Part shown: piece after piece, positions 18,936-27,638 of the stretch
Position numbering within the stretch: position 1 is the first letter of the stretch
Layout of the letters: the number at the start of each line of letters is the position of its first letter
From: Cupriavidus pauculus
GTDB taxonomy: Bacteria; Pseudomonadota; Gammaproteobacteria; Burkholderiales; Burkholderiaceae
Length of the DNA: 64,000 bases
Assembly: GCF_008693385.1 (NCBI RefSeq)
Contig: NZ_CP044065.1
Coordinates: forward strand, 1,860,001-1,924,000
Reading direction: 5' to 3'
Program-made: the position numbers and the translations under genes
Notes under the pieces: model-generated
The model's database searches: none
What the model was told of the DNA's origin: nothing
Seen by the model: the letters and a program-made list of their open reading frames with translations, nothing else

Positions 18936-19991
18936 CTATCGCATGCTGGCGGTCTGCTCCCATGCCAGTTCGGCCACGCGCGCAAAGCGCTCGCCCATCG
19001 CCTGCGCGTCGGCGCTGGCCGCCGTGCCCCGCGCGGCGCGGCCCCTGATGCCGTGCAGGATCGCCGCGAAGCGGAACATATTGAAGGCGACGTAGAAGTC
19101 GAGGTCGGCGATGCCGTCGCGCCCGGTACGCGCGCAGTAGGCGGCCACGTAGTCGGCTTCGTCGGGCAAGCCCGTCGCGGCAAGATCGAGCCCGGCGATG
19201 CCGCCGAGAATGTCGCGCGGCATGCGGTACATCATCGCGTGGTAGGCAAAGTCGGCCAGCGGATCGCCCAGGGTGGACAGTTCCCAGTCGAGCACCGCGA
19301 TCACGCGCGGCTCGGTCGGGTGAAAGATCATGTTGTCCACGCGGAAGTCGCCGTGCGTGATCGCCGTCGCGTCCGACGCCGGCAGATGCGCGGGCAGCCA
19401 ATCGACCAGCCGGTCCATCGCCGGGTGCCGCCCGGCCAGTTCATCGGCAAGGTACTGCTTCGACCAGCGCTCGATCTGCCGCGCGACATAGCCACCGGGC
19501 CGGCCGTAGTCGCCGAGTCCGATGGACGCGTAGTCGATACCGTGGAGCGCGGCCAGCGTCGCGTTCATGGCGTCCAGATAGGCGGCGCGTTCGGCAACGG
19601 GCACCTCGGGGAAGCTCGCATCCCAGAAGATGCGGCCATCGACCATGTCCATCACGAAGAACCAGCTGCCGATGACCGTATCGTCGGTACACAGGCCATG
19701 CACGGCCGGCACCGGGAATCCCGTCTGGCCCAGTGCCGCCATCACGCGCGCTTCGCGCTCCACCGCATGCGCGCCCTTGACGAGCTCGCCGGGCGGCTTG
19801 CGCCGCAACACATAGTGTGCCTCCGGCGTGCGCAGCCGGTACGTGGGATTCGACTGGCCGCCGCTGAACTGGTCGATCCGCATCGGGCCCGCAAACCCGG
19901 CCACGTTCTCTTCCATCCAGCGCCGCAGCGCCGCTTCGTCGATGCGATGCTGCGCGCGCACGGCGACGGTGCCGCCGCCGCGCTCAGCCAT
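18936..19991 (-). CDS. APH-type phosphotransferase, ACAD10/11-linked (hydroxyacyl-CoA kinase-like)
   Basis: The 351-residue product has an aminoglycoside-phosphotransferase fold. The nucleotide loop is [12 protein letters not shown] (43-54), the lysine/arginine strand is YVLRRKPPG, the catalytic loop is HGDFRVDN (213-220) and the metal loop is [11 protein letters not shown] (234-244). This subtype is not a resistance enzyme. It pairs with ACAD10/11-like proteins, and in Pseudomonas putida the LvaA homologue phosphorylates the 4-hydroxyl of hydroxyvaleryl-CoA. The ATG at 19991 overlaps the acyl-CoA dehydrogenase stop by eight bases, and GGAGGG precedes it. Phosphorylation of a hydroxyacyl-CoA in this operon is inference from that family link. 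Confidence 0.85.
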   Translation of the reverse strand: MAERGGGTVAVRAQHRIDEAALRRWMEENVAGFAGPMRIDQFSGGQSNPTYRLRTPEAHYVLRRKPPGELVKGAHAVEREARVMAALGQTGFPVPAVHGLCTDDTVIGSWFFVMDMVDGRIFWDASFPEVPVAERAAYLDAMNATLAALHGIDYASIGLGDYGRPGGYVARQIERWSKQYLADELAGRHPAMDRLVDWLPAHLPASDATAITHGDFRVDNMIFHPTEPRVIAVLDWELSTLGDPLADFAYHAMMYRMPRDILGGIAGLDLAATGLPDEADYVAAYCARTGRDGIADLDFYVAFNMFRFAAILHGIRGRAARGTAASADAQAMGERFARVAELAWEQTASMR

Positions 19992-21177
19992 GATGCGCGC
20001 CCTCCAGCGTGTCGCGCTTGATCTTCTTGGCCAGCGACCATTTGTGGACCTCGGTGGGGCCGTCGTAGATGCGGAACGCGCGCAGTTCGCGGAAGGCCTG
20101 CTCGACGATCGTGTCGCGCGACACGCCGTTGCCGCCGAGGATCTGCACGCAGCGGTCGGCCACGCGGAACAGCGCCTCCGATACGGCTACCTTCGCCATC
20201 GAGCTCTCGGTGGTCGCCGAAGACCCGTCGTCGAGCACGCCCGCGCACCAGTCGATCATCAGCGCGGCCTGCTGCAGGTCGATGAGGTTCTCCGCCAGCA
20301 TGAAGCCCACGCCCTCGTGGTCGATCAGCAGCTTGCCGAAGGCCTTGCGCGTGGTCGCATAGGCGCGGGCGATCTCGTCCGCGCGCGCCACCGTGCCGAA
20401 CCAGCGCATGCAGTGCGAGAGCCGCGCGGGCGAGAGCCGCACCTGCGCGTAGCGGAAGCCTTCGTGGGCTTCGCCGAGCACCTGGTCCGCCGGCACGCGC
20501 AGGTCGTCGATCAGCAGCTGCGCATGGCCGCCGGGCATCGAGCTGTCGATCGTATCGAGCACGCGTTCCAGGCGGATGGCCGGGTGCGGCAGATCCACGA
20601 GGAACATCGTGGCCTGCGCGCGTTCGCCGTCGCCGGTGCGCGCCATCACGATGCCGACCTTCGCGCCTTCCGCGCCCGTAATGAACTTCTTGCGGCCGCG
20701 GATCACCCACTCGTTGCCATCCTGCACCGCGCGGGTCTGGAGCATCGACGGGTCCGAGCCCGCGCCGCCCTCCTCGGCCGGCTCGGTCATGAAGAAGGCC
20801 GAGCGGGCCTCGCCGCTGACCAGCGGCGCGAGAAAGCGCGCTTTCTGCGCGGCGGTGCCGACCTTGCCGATCAGGAACATGTTGCCCTCGTCGGGCGCCA
20901 TCGTGTTGACGGCCACGGGGCCGAGCGGCGACAGGCCCGAGCGCTTGAGCACCGCGGCCGTCTCGCGCTGCGTCAGGTGCGAACCGTCGGGCAGGATATG
21001 GGGCGTCATCACGCCCGCGGCGCGCGCCTTCGCGCGGAGCTCCTCGACCAGCTCGGCCGAGGGGCCGTGCGATGCGGCGCGCGGGTCCTGCTCGTACGGC
21101 ACGACCACATCGCGCACGAAGCGCTCGACGCGGTCCGCGATCTCGCGGCTTCTATCGGTGGGACACGGCGTAAACAT
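19984..21177 (-). CDS. Acyl-CoA dehydrogenase of the ACAD10/11 type
   Basis: The 397-residue product starts MFTPCPTDRSREIADRVERF. The FAD/substrate segment FFMTEPAEEGGAGSDPSM, GRKKFITGAEGA and the C-terminal CVQILGGNGVSRDT mark an acyl-CoA dehydrogenase. The position of the usual MCAD catalytic glutamate (YEGT) reads IYDGPTEVHK, with Asp, as in ACAD10/11-like enzymes. In the mammalian ACAD10/11 and LvaC systems the paired enzyme removes phosphate from a 4-phosphoacyl-CoA. Its kinase partner overlaps its end by eight bases. The substrate is unknown. Confidence 0.88.
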   Translation of the reverse strand: MFTPCPTDRSREIADRVERFVRDVVVPYEQDPRAASHGPSAELVEELRAKARAAGVMTPHILPDGSHLTQRETAAVLKRSGLSPLGPVAVNTMAPDEGNMFLIGKVGTAAQKARFLAPLVSGEARSAFFMTEPAEEGGAGSDPSMLQTRAVQDGNEWVIRGRKKFITGAEGAKVGIVMARTGDGERAQATMFLVDLPHPAIRLERVLDTIDSSMPGGHAQLLIDDLRVPADQVLGEAHEGFRYAQVRLSPARLSHCMRWFGTVARADEIARAYATTRKAFGKLLIDHEGVGFMLAENLIDLQQAALMIDWCAGVLDDGSSATTESSMAKVAVSEALFRVADRCVQILGGNGVSRDTIVEQAFRELRAFRIYDGPTEVHKWSLAKKIKRDTLEGAHHG

Positions 21178-21206
21178 GGAAATCCTTGATGTCGATGCGT
21201 TCAGGT

Positions 21207-21959
21207 TCAGAGGGTGTTGACGAGGTGCCCGCCGTCCACGGCGATCACCGCGCCCGTCATATAGCGCGAGGCATCGGAAGCCAGCAGCAGCAACGGACCG
21301 TCGAGGTCCTGCAGCTGGCCGAGCCGACGCTGCGGAATGCGCGTGATGAGCGCGCGGCCGGCATCGGTCTGCCAGAAATCGCGATTGAGTTCCGTATCGA
21401 TATAGCCCGGCGCGATCGCGTTGACGCGAATGCCGTGGCGCGCCCATTCGAGCGCGAGCGACTGCGTGAGCTGCACGACGCCGGCCTTGGACACCGCATA
21501 CGACACGACGCCGCCCGCCTGCCGCAGGCCCAGGATCGACGCGATATTCACGATGCTGCCGCCCCCGCGCTCGCGCATGCCGGCCGCCAGTGCCTGCGCG
21601 ACGAAGAACATGCCCTTGAGGTTCGTGTCGATCACGAGGTCCCAGTCGGCCTCGGTATGCCGGAGTGCCGCGCCTTCGCGCACGAGTCCCGCGTTGTTGA
21701 TCAGGATGTCGATGGGCCCGGCCGCCTCCACCATGGCCGCGCGCGAGGCGGCGTCCGTCACATCCAGCGCCACGCATTGGGCCTTGCCATAGGGCTCGAG
21801 CTGCCGCGCCACCTGTTCCAGCGCGTCCACGCGCCGTGCCGCCAGCACCACTTCGGCGCCCTGCGCGGCCAGGCGTTGAGCAAAGTGCGCGCCCAGCCCG
21901 CTCGATGCGCCCGTCACCAGTGCGCGCTTGCCCCGGAGGCCCAGCAGCGTGTCCGTCAT
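21207..21959 (-). CDS. Short-chain dehydrogenase/reductase (3-hydroxyacyl type)
   Basis: The 250-residue classical SDR has the nucleotide motif TGASSGLG, NNAG (INNAGLV), the catalytic serine in NIASILG and YAVSKAG. It would interconvert a hydroxyl and keto group on an acyl substrate with NAD(P). It is the first gene of the operon, with GGAG before the ATG, 29 bases upstream of the acyl-CoA dehydrogenase. Placement with CoA-transferase, kinase and ACAD suggests reduction of a keto acid or keto-acyl-CoA to the hydroxyl form that is later phosphorylated. That order of steps is inference. Confidence 0.88.
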   Translation of the reverse strand: MTDTLLGLRGKRALVTGASSGLGAHFAQRLAAQGAEVVLAARRVDALEQVARQLEPYGKAQCVALDVTDAASRAAMVEAAGPIDILINNAGLVREGAALRHTEADWDLVIDTNLKGMFFVAQALAAGMRERGGGSIVNIASILGLRQAGGVVSYAVSKAGVVQLTQSLALEWARHGIRVNAIAPGYIDTELNRDFWQTDAGRALITRIPQRRLGQLQDLDGPLLLLASDASRYMTGAVIAVDGGHLVNTL

Positions 21960-21997
21960 TCATCGTCTCCGTCGTTTTTTATGTCAGGACGAAATTG

Positions 21998-22015
21998 TAG
22001 GATGATTTCATCCTA
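21998..22015. promoter_or_regulatory. Perfect palindromic operator between divergent SDR operon and GntR gene
   Basis: TAGGATGA (21998-22005), TT, TCATCCTA (22008-22015), inside a longer TTG...CAA frame (TTGTAGGATGATTTCATCC continuing TATGTCAA). It lies in the 101-base gap between the SDR start and the GTG of the FCD-type GntR gene. Eight-base arms with a very short centre are typical of GntR/FadR-type sites. It probably controls both directions. Confidence 0.65.
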
Positions 22016-22060
22016 TGTCAACGATGGAAAGTCCGGGGGCAATCCATTAGAATCGCCGTC

Positions 22061-22768
22061 GTGACCCTATCTACCGCCCCTCTCCCCCTCTCGCCCGCCA
22101 ATGACGCCGCCGGCCGCAGCGCGTCGGACCAAGTGTTCTTCGGCATCCTGAAGGGCCTCGAGCTCGGCAGCTTCGTGCCGGGCCAGCGGCTCGTGGAGAC
22201 GGACCTCGTGACCGAGTTCGGCGTGGGACGCAATTCCGTGCGTGAAGCGCTGCAGCGGCTGGCCGCCGAAGGCATCGTCGAGCTGCCGCGCCATCGCGGC
22301 GCCATGATCCGGCGCCTGAGCCTGCAGGACACGCTCGATGTGCTGGATGTGGCCGAACGCATGACCGGCCTGCTCGCGCGCACGGCCGCGCGTGGCAGCG
22401 GCGATCGCGCGCATGCGCAGACGTTGCGCGCGGCGGTGCAGGAGCTCGTGAGTGCGGAGAAAGCGGAGCGAAGCCGGAGCGACGAGGCGCGTGGCGCCGT
22501 GGTGTCCTTCTCGACCGCGCGGCGGCGTTTCTACCGCGCGCTGCTCGATATGGGCGGCAATCAGGAACTGCGCCGGCTGTTCCCGACCATCCATATGCCG
22601 ATCGTCCATGCGCAGCATCGGCTCACGTCGCTGCAGCAAATGCGGCTGACGGACTACCGCCGCATCGCCACGGCGGTGCTCGCCGGCAGCGCCGACGAGG
22701 CGGAAGCCGCCGGCGCCGCGCACGTGCAGAACGTGCGAGAGGCCATTCTGGCGGATCGCCAGCCGTAG
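22061..22768 (+). CDS. GntR family regulator, FadR/FCD subfamily
   Basis: The 235-residue product starts at GTG (MTLSTAPLPLSP). The winged helix covers residues 20-85 (ASDQVFFGILKGLELGSFVPGQRL, FGVGRNSVREALQRLAAEGIVELPRHRG). A helical FCD ligand domain follows (LDVLDVAERMTGLLARTAAR, FHxx-like FSTARRRFYRALLDMGG). It is divergent from the SDR-ACAD-kinase operon and shares with it the perfect palindrome at 21998-22015, so it most likely represses that operon and itself. Typical FCD effectors are acyl-CoAs or carboxylates. Confidence 0.88.
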   Translation: MTLSTAPLPLSPANDAAGRSASDQVFFGILKGLELGSFVPGQRLVETDLVTEFGVGRNSVREALQRLAAEGIVELPRHRGAMIRRLSLQDTLDVLDVAERMTGLLARTAARGSGDRAHAQTLRAAVQELVSAEKAERSRSDEARGAVVSFSTARRRFYRALLDMGGNQELRRLFPTIHMPIVHAQHRLTSLQQMRLTDYRRIATAVLAGSADEAEAAGAAHVQNVREAILADRQP

Positions 22769-22804
22769 ATCGCACGGCGGGCCGACGGCACGAAAGGCAG
22801 GGCC

Positions 22805-23605
22805 TCAATCCCGCATCGGTGCCAGCGCCGCGGCGAACGCCTTCGCCATGAACTCGCGATCGGAGCCCGTCGTGAAATTGCGCGCGCCGCGCGCGACCCA
22901 TTGCAGCCGCTCGGCGCGCATCGCCGCCGCATCGGCCGGGCGCAGCCGCGTGACGTACGGCACGCCAGCCCGCTCGGCCGCCGCGACGAACGTCTCGAAG
23001 ATATCGCCGATGACGCGGCCATATCGATCGCCATCGAGCCCCATCTCGTGCGCGAGGTCGAAGCGGCCGAGCGCGACCATATCGATGCCCGGCACGGCGA
23101 GGATCGCATCGAGGTTGGCCAGCCCCTCCTCGCTCTCGACGAGCAGCGTGACCATGACGTTCTCGTTGGACCATGCCACATACCGATCCCATTCGGCCGC
23201 GCCCCGCCCCCGTGCCGCGCGGACGGTCGGGCATGCCCCGCGCATGCCGCCGTCGCCATCGACGCGAAAGCGCACGGCCGCCACCGCGGCCACGGCCTGC
23301 GCGGCCGTGCGCACGTCGGGCACATAGACGCCCATCGCGCCCGCCTCGACGGCCTTGCGCGCTTCCGACGCGCGATGATCGGGCACCCGCACCACGGGAC
23401 AGATGCCGCTCGCCTCGGCCGCGCGGATCAGCGCCACGGTCTCGCCGTAGCCGAACGGCCCGTGCTCCTGGTCGATAATCGCGTAGTCGTAGCCGGCGGC
23501 CGCGGCAATCTCCACGCAATCGGGGCTCGCAGTCTGGATATACATGCCGGCGATGCATTCGCCAGCGGCCAGCTTGACGCGCAGCGGATTCGGTGCGGGA
23601 TACAT
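22805..23605 (-). CDS. HpcH/HpaI family aldolase
   Basis: The 266-residue product has the class II pyruvate-aldolase barrel. Strand and metal motifs are YAIIDQEHGPFGYGE, VVRVPDH, GAMGVYVPDVRTA and LLVESEEGL with the metal Glu. GIDMVALGRFDLAHEMG carries the metal Asp. Such enzymes split 2-keto-4-hydroxyacids to pyruvate and an aldehyde. The gene has a strong AAGGAGG site and starts eight bases after the Bug receptor stop, as the last gene of the operon from 29091. It is convergent with the GntR gene at 22061. Confidence 0.9.
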   Translation of the reverse strand: MYPAPNPLRVKLAAGECIAGMYIQTASPDCVEIAAAAGYDYAIIDQEHGPFGYGETVALIRAAEASGICPVVRVPDHRASEARKAVEAGAMGVYVPDVRTAAQAVAAVAAVRFRVDGDGGMRGACPTVRAARGRGAAEWDRYVAWSNENVMVTLLVESEEGLANLDAILAVPGIDMVALGRFDLAHEMGLDGDRYGRVIGDIFETFVAAAERAGVPYVTRLRPADAAAMRAERLQWVARGARNFTTGSDREFMAKAFAAALAPMRD

Positions 23606-23613
23606 GCGCCTCC

Positions 23614-24636
23614 TTATTTGGCGGCCATGCCGACTTCGGCGGCCACGCGCCGGAAGCGCGTGATCTCTTCCTGCTGCAGCTTCTGCATCTGCGCGGGGGT
23701 CAGCGGAATGCCCTCGCTCCCCTTGGGCGCATAGAGCGTGCGGATGGTCGCATCGCTCGTCATCACCGAGCGGATCATCTCCCCGAGCTTCGCGCGAATG
23801 GGCGCGGGCGTGTCGGTGCGCACGTAGAACGCATTCCAGCTGTACTGCGAGAACTCGGAGATACCGCTCTCCTTGATGGTCGGAATCGACGGGAAGTCCG
23901 CATGTCGCGTATCGCCGGTAACCGCGAGCGCGCGCAGCTTGCCCGAGCGGATCAGCGTCGAGGCGCCGCCGAGGTCCACCATGCCGAAGTCGAGCTGGTT
24001 GCCGATGACCTCAGTCATCACCTGACCCTGGCCCTTGTACGGCACGTTGGTGAACTTCACGCCGGCCAGCTTGGCGAGCCACGCGCCCGTCAGCGCGAGC
24101 GTGGGCGAGAACGTGCCCATGTTGAGCCCCGCCGGCGACGCCTTCGCCTTCGCGACGAGGTCGGCAAACGTGTTGAGCTTCGAATCGTTGGCCACGAGAA
24201 TCACGTTCATGTTGCGGCCATACCCGGTCAGCGGCACGAAGTCGCGCATCGGGTCGTATTGCAGGTCCGCGTTGATGGCCGGGTTGACGGTCATCGGCCC
24301 GATGCTGCCCTGCAGGATCGTGTAGCCGTCCGCGGGCAGCGCCTTGACCGCCATGATGCCGATGGCGCCATCGGCGCCGGGCCGGTTCTCGACGATGACG
24401 GGCTGGCCGAGCATCGGCGACATCTTCTCCGCGTAGAACCGCGCGGTGGCATCGGCACCGCTGCCACCGGTGAACGGCACGATGATGCGGATCGGGCGGT
24501 TCGGCCAGCTGTCGCCAGTCTTCTCGCCAGTCCTGTCGTTGGCCCATGCCGACGTGCCCGCGCCGGCCAGGGTTGCGCCCAGCAGCGATCCAAAGGCGCC
24601 GCACGCGGTTAGGCAAAAGCTGCGTCTCGTGGTCAT
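23614..24636 (-). CDS. Bug-family substrate-binding protein, possible Tat substrate
   Basis: The 340-residue product begins MTTRRSFCLTACGAFGSLLGATLAGAG, a signal with the twin-arginine pattern RRSF followed by a hydrophobic stretch. It may use the Tat route, unlike the other receptors here. The Bug core follows: WPNRPIRIIVPFTGGSGADATAR, VENRPGADGAIGI, PADGYTILQGS, TNVPYKGQGQVMTEV and FGMVDLGGASTLIRSGKLRALAV. A GAGGAG site precedes the ATG. It sits between the isocitrate-lyase-family gene and the HpcH aldolase, so its ligand is probably a precursor of the acid they cleave. Confidence 0.9.
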   Translation of the reverse strand: MTTRRSFCLTACGAFGSLLGATLAGAGTSAWANDRTGEKTGDSWPNRPIRIIVPFTGGSGADATARFYAEKMSPMLGQPVIVENRPGADGAIGIMAVKALPADGYTILQGSIGPMTVNPAINADLQYDPMRDFVPLTGYGRNMNVILVANDSKLNTFADLVAKAKASPAGLNMGTFSPTLALTGAWLAKLAGVKFTNVPYKGQGQVMTEVIGNQLDFGMVDLGGASTLIRSGKLRALAVTGDTRHADFPSIPTIKESGISEFSQYSWNAFYVRTDTPAPIRAKLGEMIRSVMTSDATIRTLYAPKGSEGIPLTPAQMQKLQQEEITRFRRVAAEVGMAAK

Positions 24637-24678
24637 AACCTGTCTCCTCTAATTATCATGGTGTCGCGCGGGGGGCGC

Positions 24679-25569
24679 TCAGTGCGCCTGCGGCAGAAAC
24701 TGGCGTTCGAGTTCCTCCACGTCGTCGAAGCCGATCCATCGCTTGAAGTCCATCTCGCGCATCGGGGCGATCGGCACCGCCTCCGGCTGCAGCGTCCGGC
24801 GCAGCGCGGCCAGATTGCTCTGCAACGCCGCGGCCGCGGTCAGCAGCGGCAGCAGCGGAAACGTGCAGATACCGCCGAGCGCTTCGATCTGCTGCGTCGT
24901 GAGGTTGCGCTGCAGCTTGCCGAGCAGCGAGATCGCGAGCGGCCGCTGCACGGCCTCGCGCAATTGCACCAACCCCTCGAACGAGTCGAAACACTTGCTG
25001 ATGGGCTTGATCACATCGGCACCGGCCGCCGCATAGGCCTTGCCGCGCGCGAACGCTTCCTCGGGCGTGCGCGCATCGGTCCGCGCGATGATCGCCATCG
25101 ACGGATCGCGCCGCGCCGCCACGGCCGCGCGAATCTTGCCGACCGCCTCGTCGAGCGGCAGCAGCGATGTGGCATCGCTGACGGCCGGGCACTTCTTGGG
25201 CGAGATCTGGTCCTCGAGCGTCACGGATGCCGCCCCCGCGGCCTCGAACTCGCGCACGGTGCGCATCACGTTGATCGCATTGCCGTAGCCGGTATCGCAG
25301 TCGGCCATCACGGGCACCGGCACCGCGTGGCAGACCGCGCGCACGACCGACAGGTTCTCGGTCATCGTGTAGAGCTCCGTGTCCGGCATGCCGAGCATCG
25401 ACGCCGATACGCCAAAGCCGCTGACGACCACGGCCTCGAATCCCGCATGGACGATCATGCGCGCGCTCAGCGCGTCGTACGCGCCGGGCACCCAGAGCGT
25501 GCGGCCGGACTCGAGCCGCAGCCGCATCTGCACGCGGCGCGCGGTAACGGTAGGCAGGTCTTGCAGCAT
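24679..25569 (-). CDS. Isocitrate lyase/PEP mutase superfamily lyase
   Basis: The 296-residue product has the superfamily hallmarks: VPGAYDALSARMIVHAGFEAVVVSGFG, ADCDTGYGNAINV (metal-binding aspartates), VTLEDQISPKKCPAVSD (KKC loop) and IIARTDAR. Members include 2-methylisocitrate lyase, oxaloacetate decarboxylase and 2,3-dimethylmalate lyase. The length (about 295) fits this set, not isocitrate lyase itself. GAGGAG precedes the ATG at 25569, and the lactonase stop lies 10 bases upstream. In this operon it would cleave a hydroxylated di- or tricarboxylate; the exact substrate is unknown. Confidence 0.9.
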   Translation of the reverse strand: MLQDLPTVTARRVQMRLRLESGRTLWVPGAYDALSARMIVHAGFEAVVVSGFGVSASMLGMPDTELYTMTENLSVVRAVCHAVPVPVMADCDTGYGNAINVMRTVREFEAAGAASVTLEDQISPKKCPAVSDATSLLPLDEAVGKIRAAVAARRDPSMAIIARTDARTPEEAFARGKAYAAAGADVIKPISKCFDSFEGLVQLREAVQRPLAISLLGKLQRNLTTQQIEALGGICTFPLLPLLTAAAALQSNLAALRRTLQPEAVPIAPMREMDFKRWIGFDDVEELERQFLPQAH

Positions 25570-25579
25570 CGCGAACTCC

Positions 25580-26536
25580 TCAGGGGTGGGCATCGGCCGG
25601 TACGAGCGCCCGCGCCAGCACCAGACCCGGTTGATCGATCGTCGCGCACAGCACGGTGCCCGTGGACGACTCGGTGCAGTAGACCGTGCGCCGTCCTTCG
25701 CCGCCAAAGGCGACGTTGGTCACCGACGTGCCGGCCGGACTGCGCAACACCATGACCGGTTCCGCGCGCGCATTGAGCACCCACACGTGGCCCAGCCCGG
25801 GGTTGGCGGCCAGCAGCAGGCCATCGCGCGTCATCGCCAGACCATCGGGTCCGGCAGGGCCGTACGAGGTAAAGAACACGCCGACCTTCGATACGCCGCC
25901 GTCCGCATGCAGCGGCACGCGCCAGATGGCATTGGCGCGCGTCACGCCCAGATAGAGCACGCGCTCGTCCGGCGACAGGCACACGCCGTTCGGGCTCGGA
26001 ATGTTGTCGACGAGGACGTCGAGCCTGCCGTCGGGCGAAAGACGGTAAAGCCGCCCCGCGGGATCGTGCATGCCCGACTGGCCCTGGTCGGTGAAATACA
26101 GGTTGCCCGCGCGATCGAAGACCAGATCGTTGAGGCCCTTGAAGCTCTCGCTGTGCCGGCGCGACAGATGGGGCACCACGCTGCCGTCACGCACGTCGAT
26201 GCGCATGAGGCCGCGCCGGTAGTCGGCCGCGATCAGATGATCGTCGTCGTAGAACTTCAGCCCATTGGGCTCGCCGTCATACTGCGCGACCAGTGTCCAT
26301 TCGCCGTGGGGCGCGATGCGAAAGATGCGGCCGTGGGGGATATCGCAGACATAGAGGTTGCCCGCGCGGTCGAACACGGGGCCTTCCAGGAACGAATCGA
26401 CGGGATGGCCCGGCCGGTTGATCCGGCCCCACTCGGACACCGTCTCGCGGCGGAAGCGGTCCGGCAGCCGGGTAAAGATTTCCGCGTCCTGCACGACGGG
26501 CGGCTTCGGCGGAAACATTGCATGCATGCTCGTCAT
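25580..26536 (-). CDS. SMP-30/gluconolactonase family protein
   Basis: The 318-residue product is a six-bladed propeller of the SMP-30/LRE family. The metal ligand positions are in SFLEGPVFD (Glu), FKGLNDLVFD (Asn), SPNGVCLSPDE (Asn) and GPDGLAMTRDG (Asp). These enzymes hydrolyse sugar or carboxy-lactones with a divalent metal. The ATG overlaps the Bug receptor stop by four bases (ATGA), showing translational coupling. Ring opening of a lactone ahead of the lyase and aldolase steps is a sensible inference. Confidence 0.9.
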   Translation of the reverse strand: MTSMHAMFPPKPPVVQDAEIFTRLPDRFRRETVSEWGRINRPGHPVDSFLEGPVFDRAGNLYVCDIPHGRIFRIAPHGEWTLVAQYDGEPNGLKFYDDDHLIAADYRRGLMRIDVRDGSVVPHLSRRHSESFKGLNDLVFDRAGNLYFTDQGQSGMHDPAGRLYRLSPDGRLDVLVDNIPSPNGVCLSPDERVLYLGVTRANAIWRVPLHADGGVSKVGVFFTSYGPAGPDGLAMTRDGLLLAANPGLGHVWVLNARAEPVMVLRSPAGTSVTNVAFGGEGRRTVYCTESSTGTVLCATIDQPGLVLARALVPADAHP

Positions 26537-27513
26537 TCGGGCTGGATATTCGCGTTGGCGGCCACCGACTTCCAGCGGCCCACTTCATTGCGCATGAACG
26601 TCGCGAACTCCGCGCTCGGCATGCCGCCCACCTCCGCGCCGATGGACGCGTAATACGCGCGCACATCCTCGCCTTCCATCGCCTTGGCCACCTGCTTCTG
26701 CAGGAACGCGACGATCTCCGGCGGCGTGCCCCTGGGCGCGGCCAGCCCGGTCCAGTAGCGCATCTGGTAGTCGATGCCCGATTCGCCGAACGTCGGCACC
26801 TTGGGCAGGACGTCCAGCCGATGCGCGCCGCTGACCGCCAGCGCGCGCAGCTTGCCGGCCTGCACGAGCGTCAGCGCCGACGACGGCCCGCCCATCACGA
26901 TATCGACGGTGCCCGCGGCCACGGCGGCCACCGCCTCGCCCGCCCCCTTGAACGGGATATGGCGCAGCTGAATGCCCGCGGCCTGCGCGAACTGCTCGCA
27001 CGCGAAATGCAGCGAGCTGCCGACCCCGCCCGTGCCGTACGTCACCTCGCCCGGATGCGCCCTGGCATAGCGCACGAGTTCCGCCACCGTGTCGAAGCGC
27101 GTATTGGGTCCCGCCGCAAGCACCGCGGGCGACACCGACGTCGTGGTGATGGGCACGAAGTCGTTCGCGTGGTCCCACGCGAGCGTCTTGAATACGTACG
27201 GAAGCATCGTGTACGAGCCGTCGTTCGCCAGCAGCGTGGTGCCGTCCGGCGTGGCGCGCGCGACCTGCGCGATGCCGATGGTGCCGCTCGCGCCAGCCTT
27301 GTTCTCGACGAAGAACGTGTTGCCGGTCTGCTCGGTGAGCTTCTGCGCGATGCGCCGCGACATGGCGTCGAGGCCGCCACCGGGCGCGAACGGTACGACG
27401 ATGCGAACCGGTTTGGAGGGATAGGACTGGCCGTGCGCGAAGGCGGATGCGCAGGCCAGCAGCAGCGTCGCGAGCAGGCGCGCGCTGCCGAATCGCTTGA
27501 CGATGGGCTTCAC
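26533..27513 (-). CDS. Bug-family substrate-binding protein
   Basis: The 326-residue product starts at GTG (KPIVKRFGSARLLATLLLACASAFAHG), giving a clean Sec signal. The core has YPSKPVRIVVPFAPGGGLDAMSR, VENKAGASGTIGI, TPDGTTLLANDG, HIPFKGAGEAVAAV and VQAGKLRALAVSG. A GGGAG site lies before the GTG; an upstream start in frame would begin before the hairpin at 27614-27638 and is less likely. It is cotranscribed with the SMP-30 gene, whose start overlaps its stop. It probably recognises the lactone or acid used by this operon. Confidence 0.9.
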   Translation of the reverse strand: MKPIVKRFGSARLLATLLLACASAFAHGQSYPSKPVRIVVPFAPGGGLDAMSRRIAQKLTEQTGNTFFVENKAGASGTIGIAQVARATPDGTTLLANDGSYTMLPYVFKTLAWDHANDFVPITTTSVSPAVLAAGPNTRFDTVAELVRYARAHPGEVTYGTGGVGSSLHFACEQFAQAAGIQLRHIPFKGAGEAVAAVAAGTVDIVMGGPSSALTLVQAGKLRALAVSGAHRLDVLPKVPTFGESGIDYQMRYWTGLAAPRGTPPEIVAFLQKQVAKAMEGEDVRAYYASIGAEVGGMPSAEFATFMRNEVGRWKSVAANANIQPE

Positions 27514-27613
27514 GATGATGTCTCCCGGGAGGGGTGGGTTGTGCTGCTGTTTTTGCTTTGCTTGAGAACGATTATCAAAGCAGCGCACGGTCCGCGGCAC
27601 CCGTCCCGCCCGG

Positions 27614-27638
27614 TAAAACTCCACAATGCGGAGTTTTA
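27614..27638 (-). terminator. Perfect hairpin at the IclR stop codon
   Basis: TAAAACTCC (27614-27622), ACAATGC, GGAGTTTTA (27630-27638), perfect 9-base arms. The right arm contains the IclR stop (TAA on the minus strand at 27638-27636). On the minus strand the hairpin ends in GGAGTTTTACC, so it can be a short-tailed terminator or attenuator between the regulator pair and the Bug gene. A regulator-binding site is the other reading. Confidence 0.45.

Noticed and set aside
18936..19991. Aminoglycoside resistance gene
   Set aside because: The APH fold is present, but the operon with acyl-CoA dehydrogenase and CoA-transferase and the [11 protein letters not shown] motif place it with the ACAD10/11-linked kinases.
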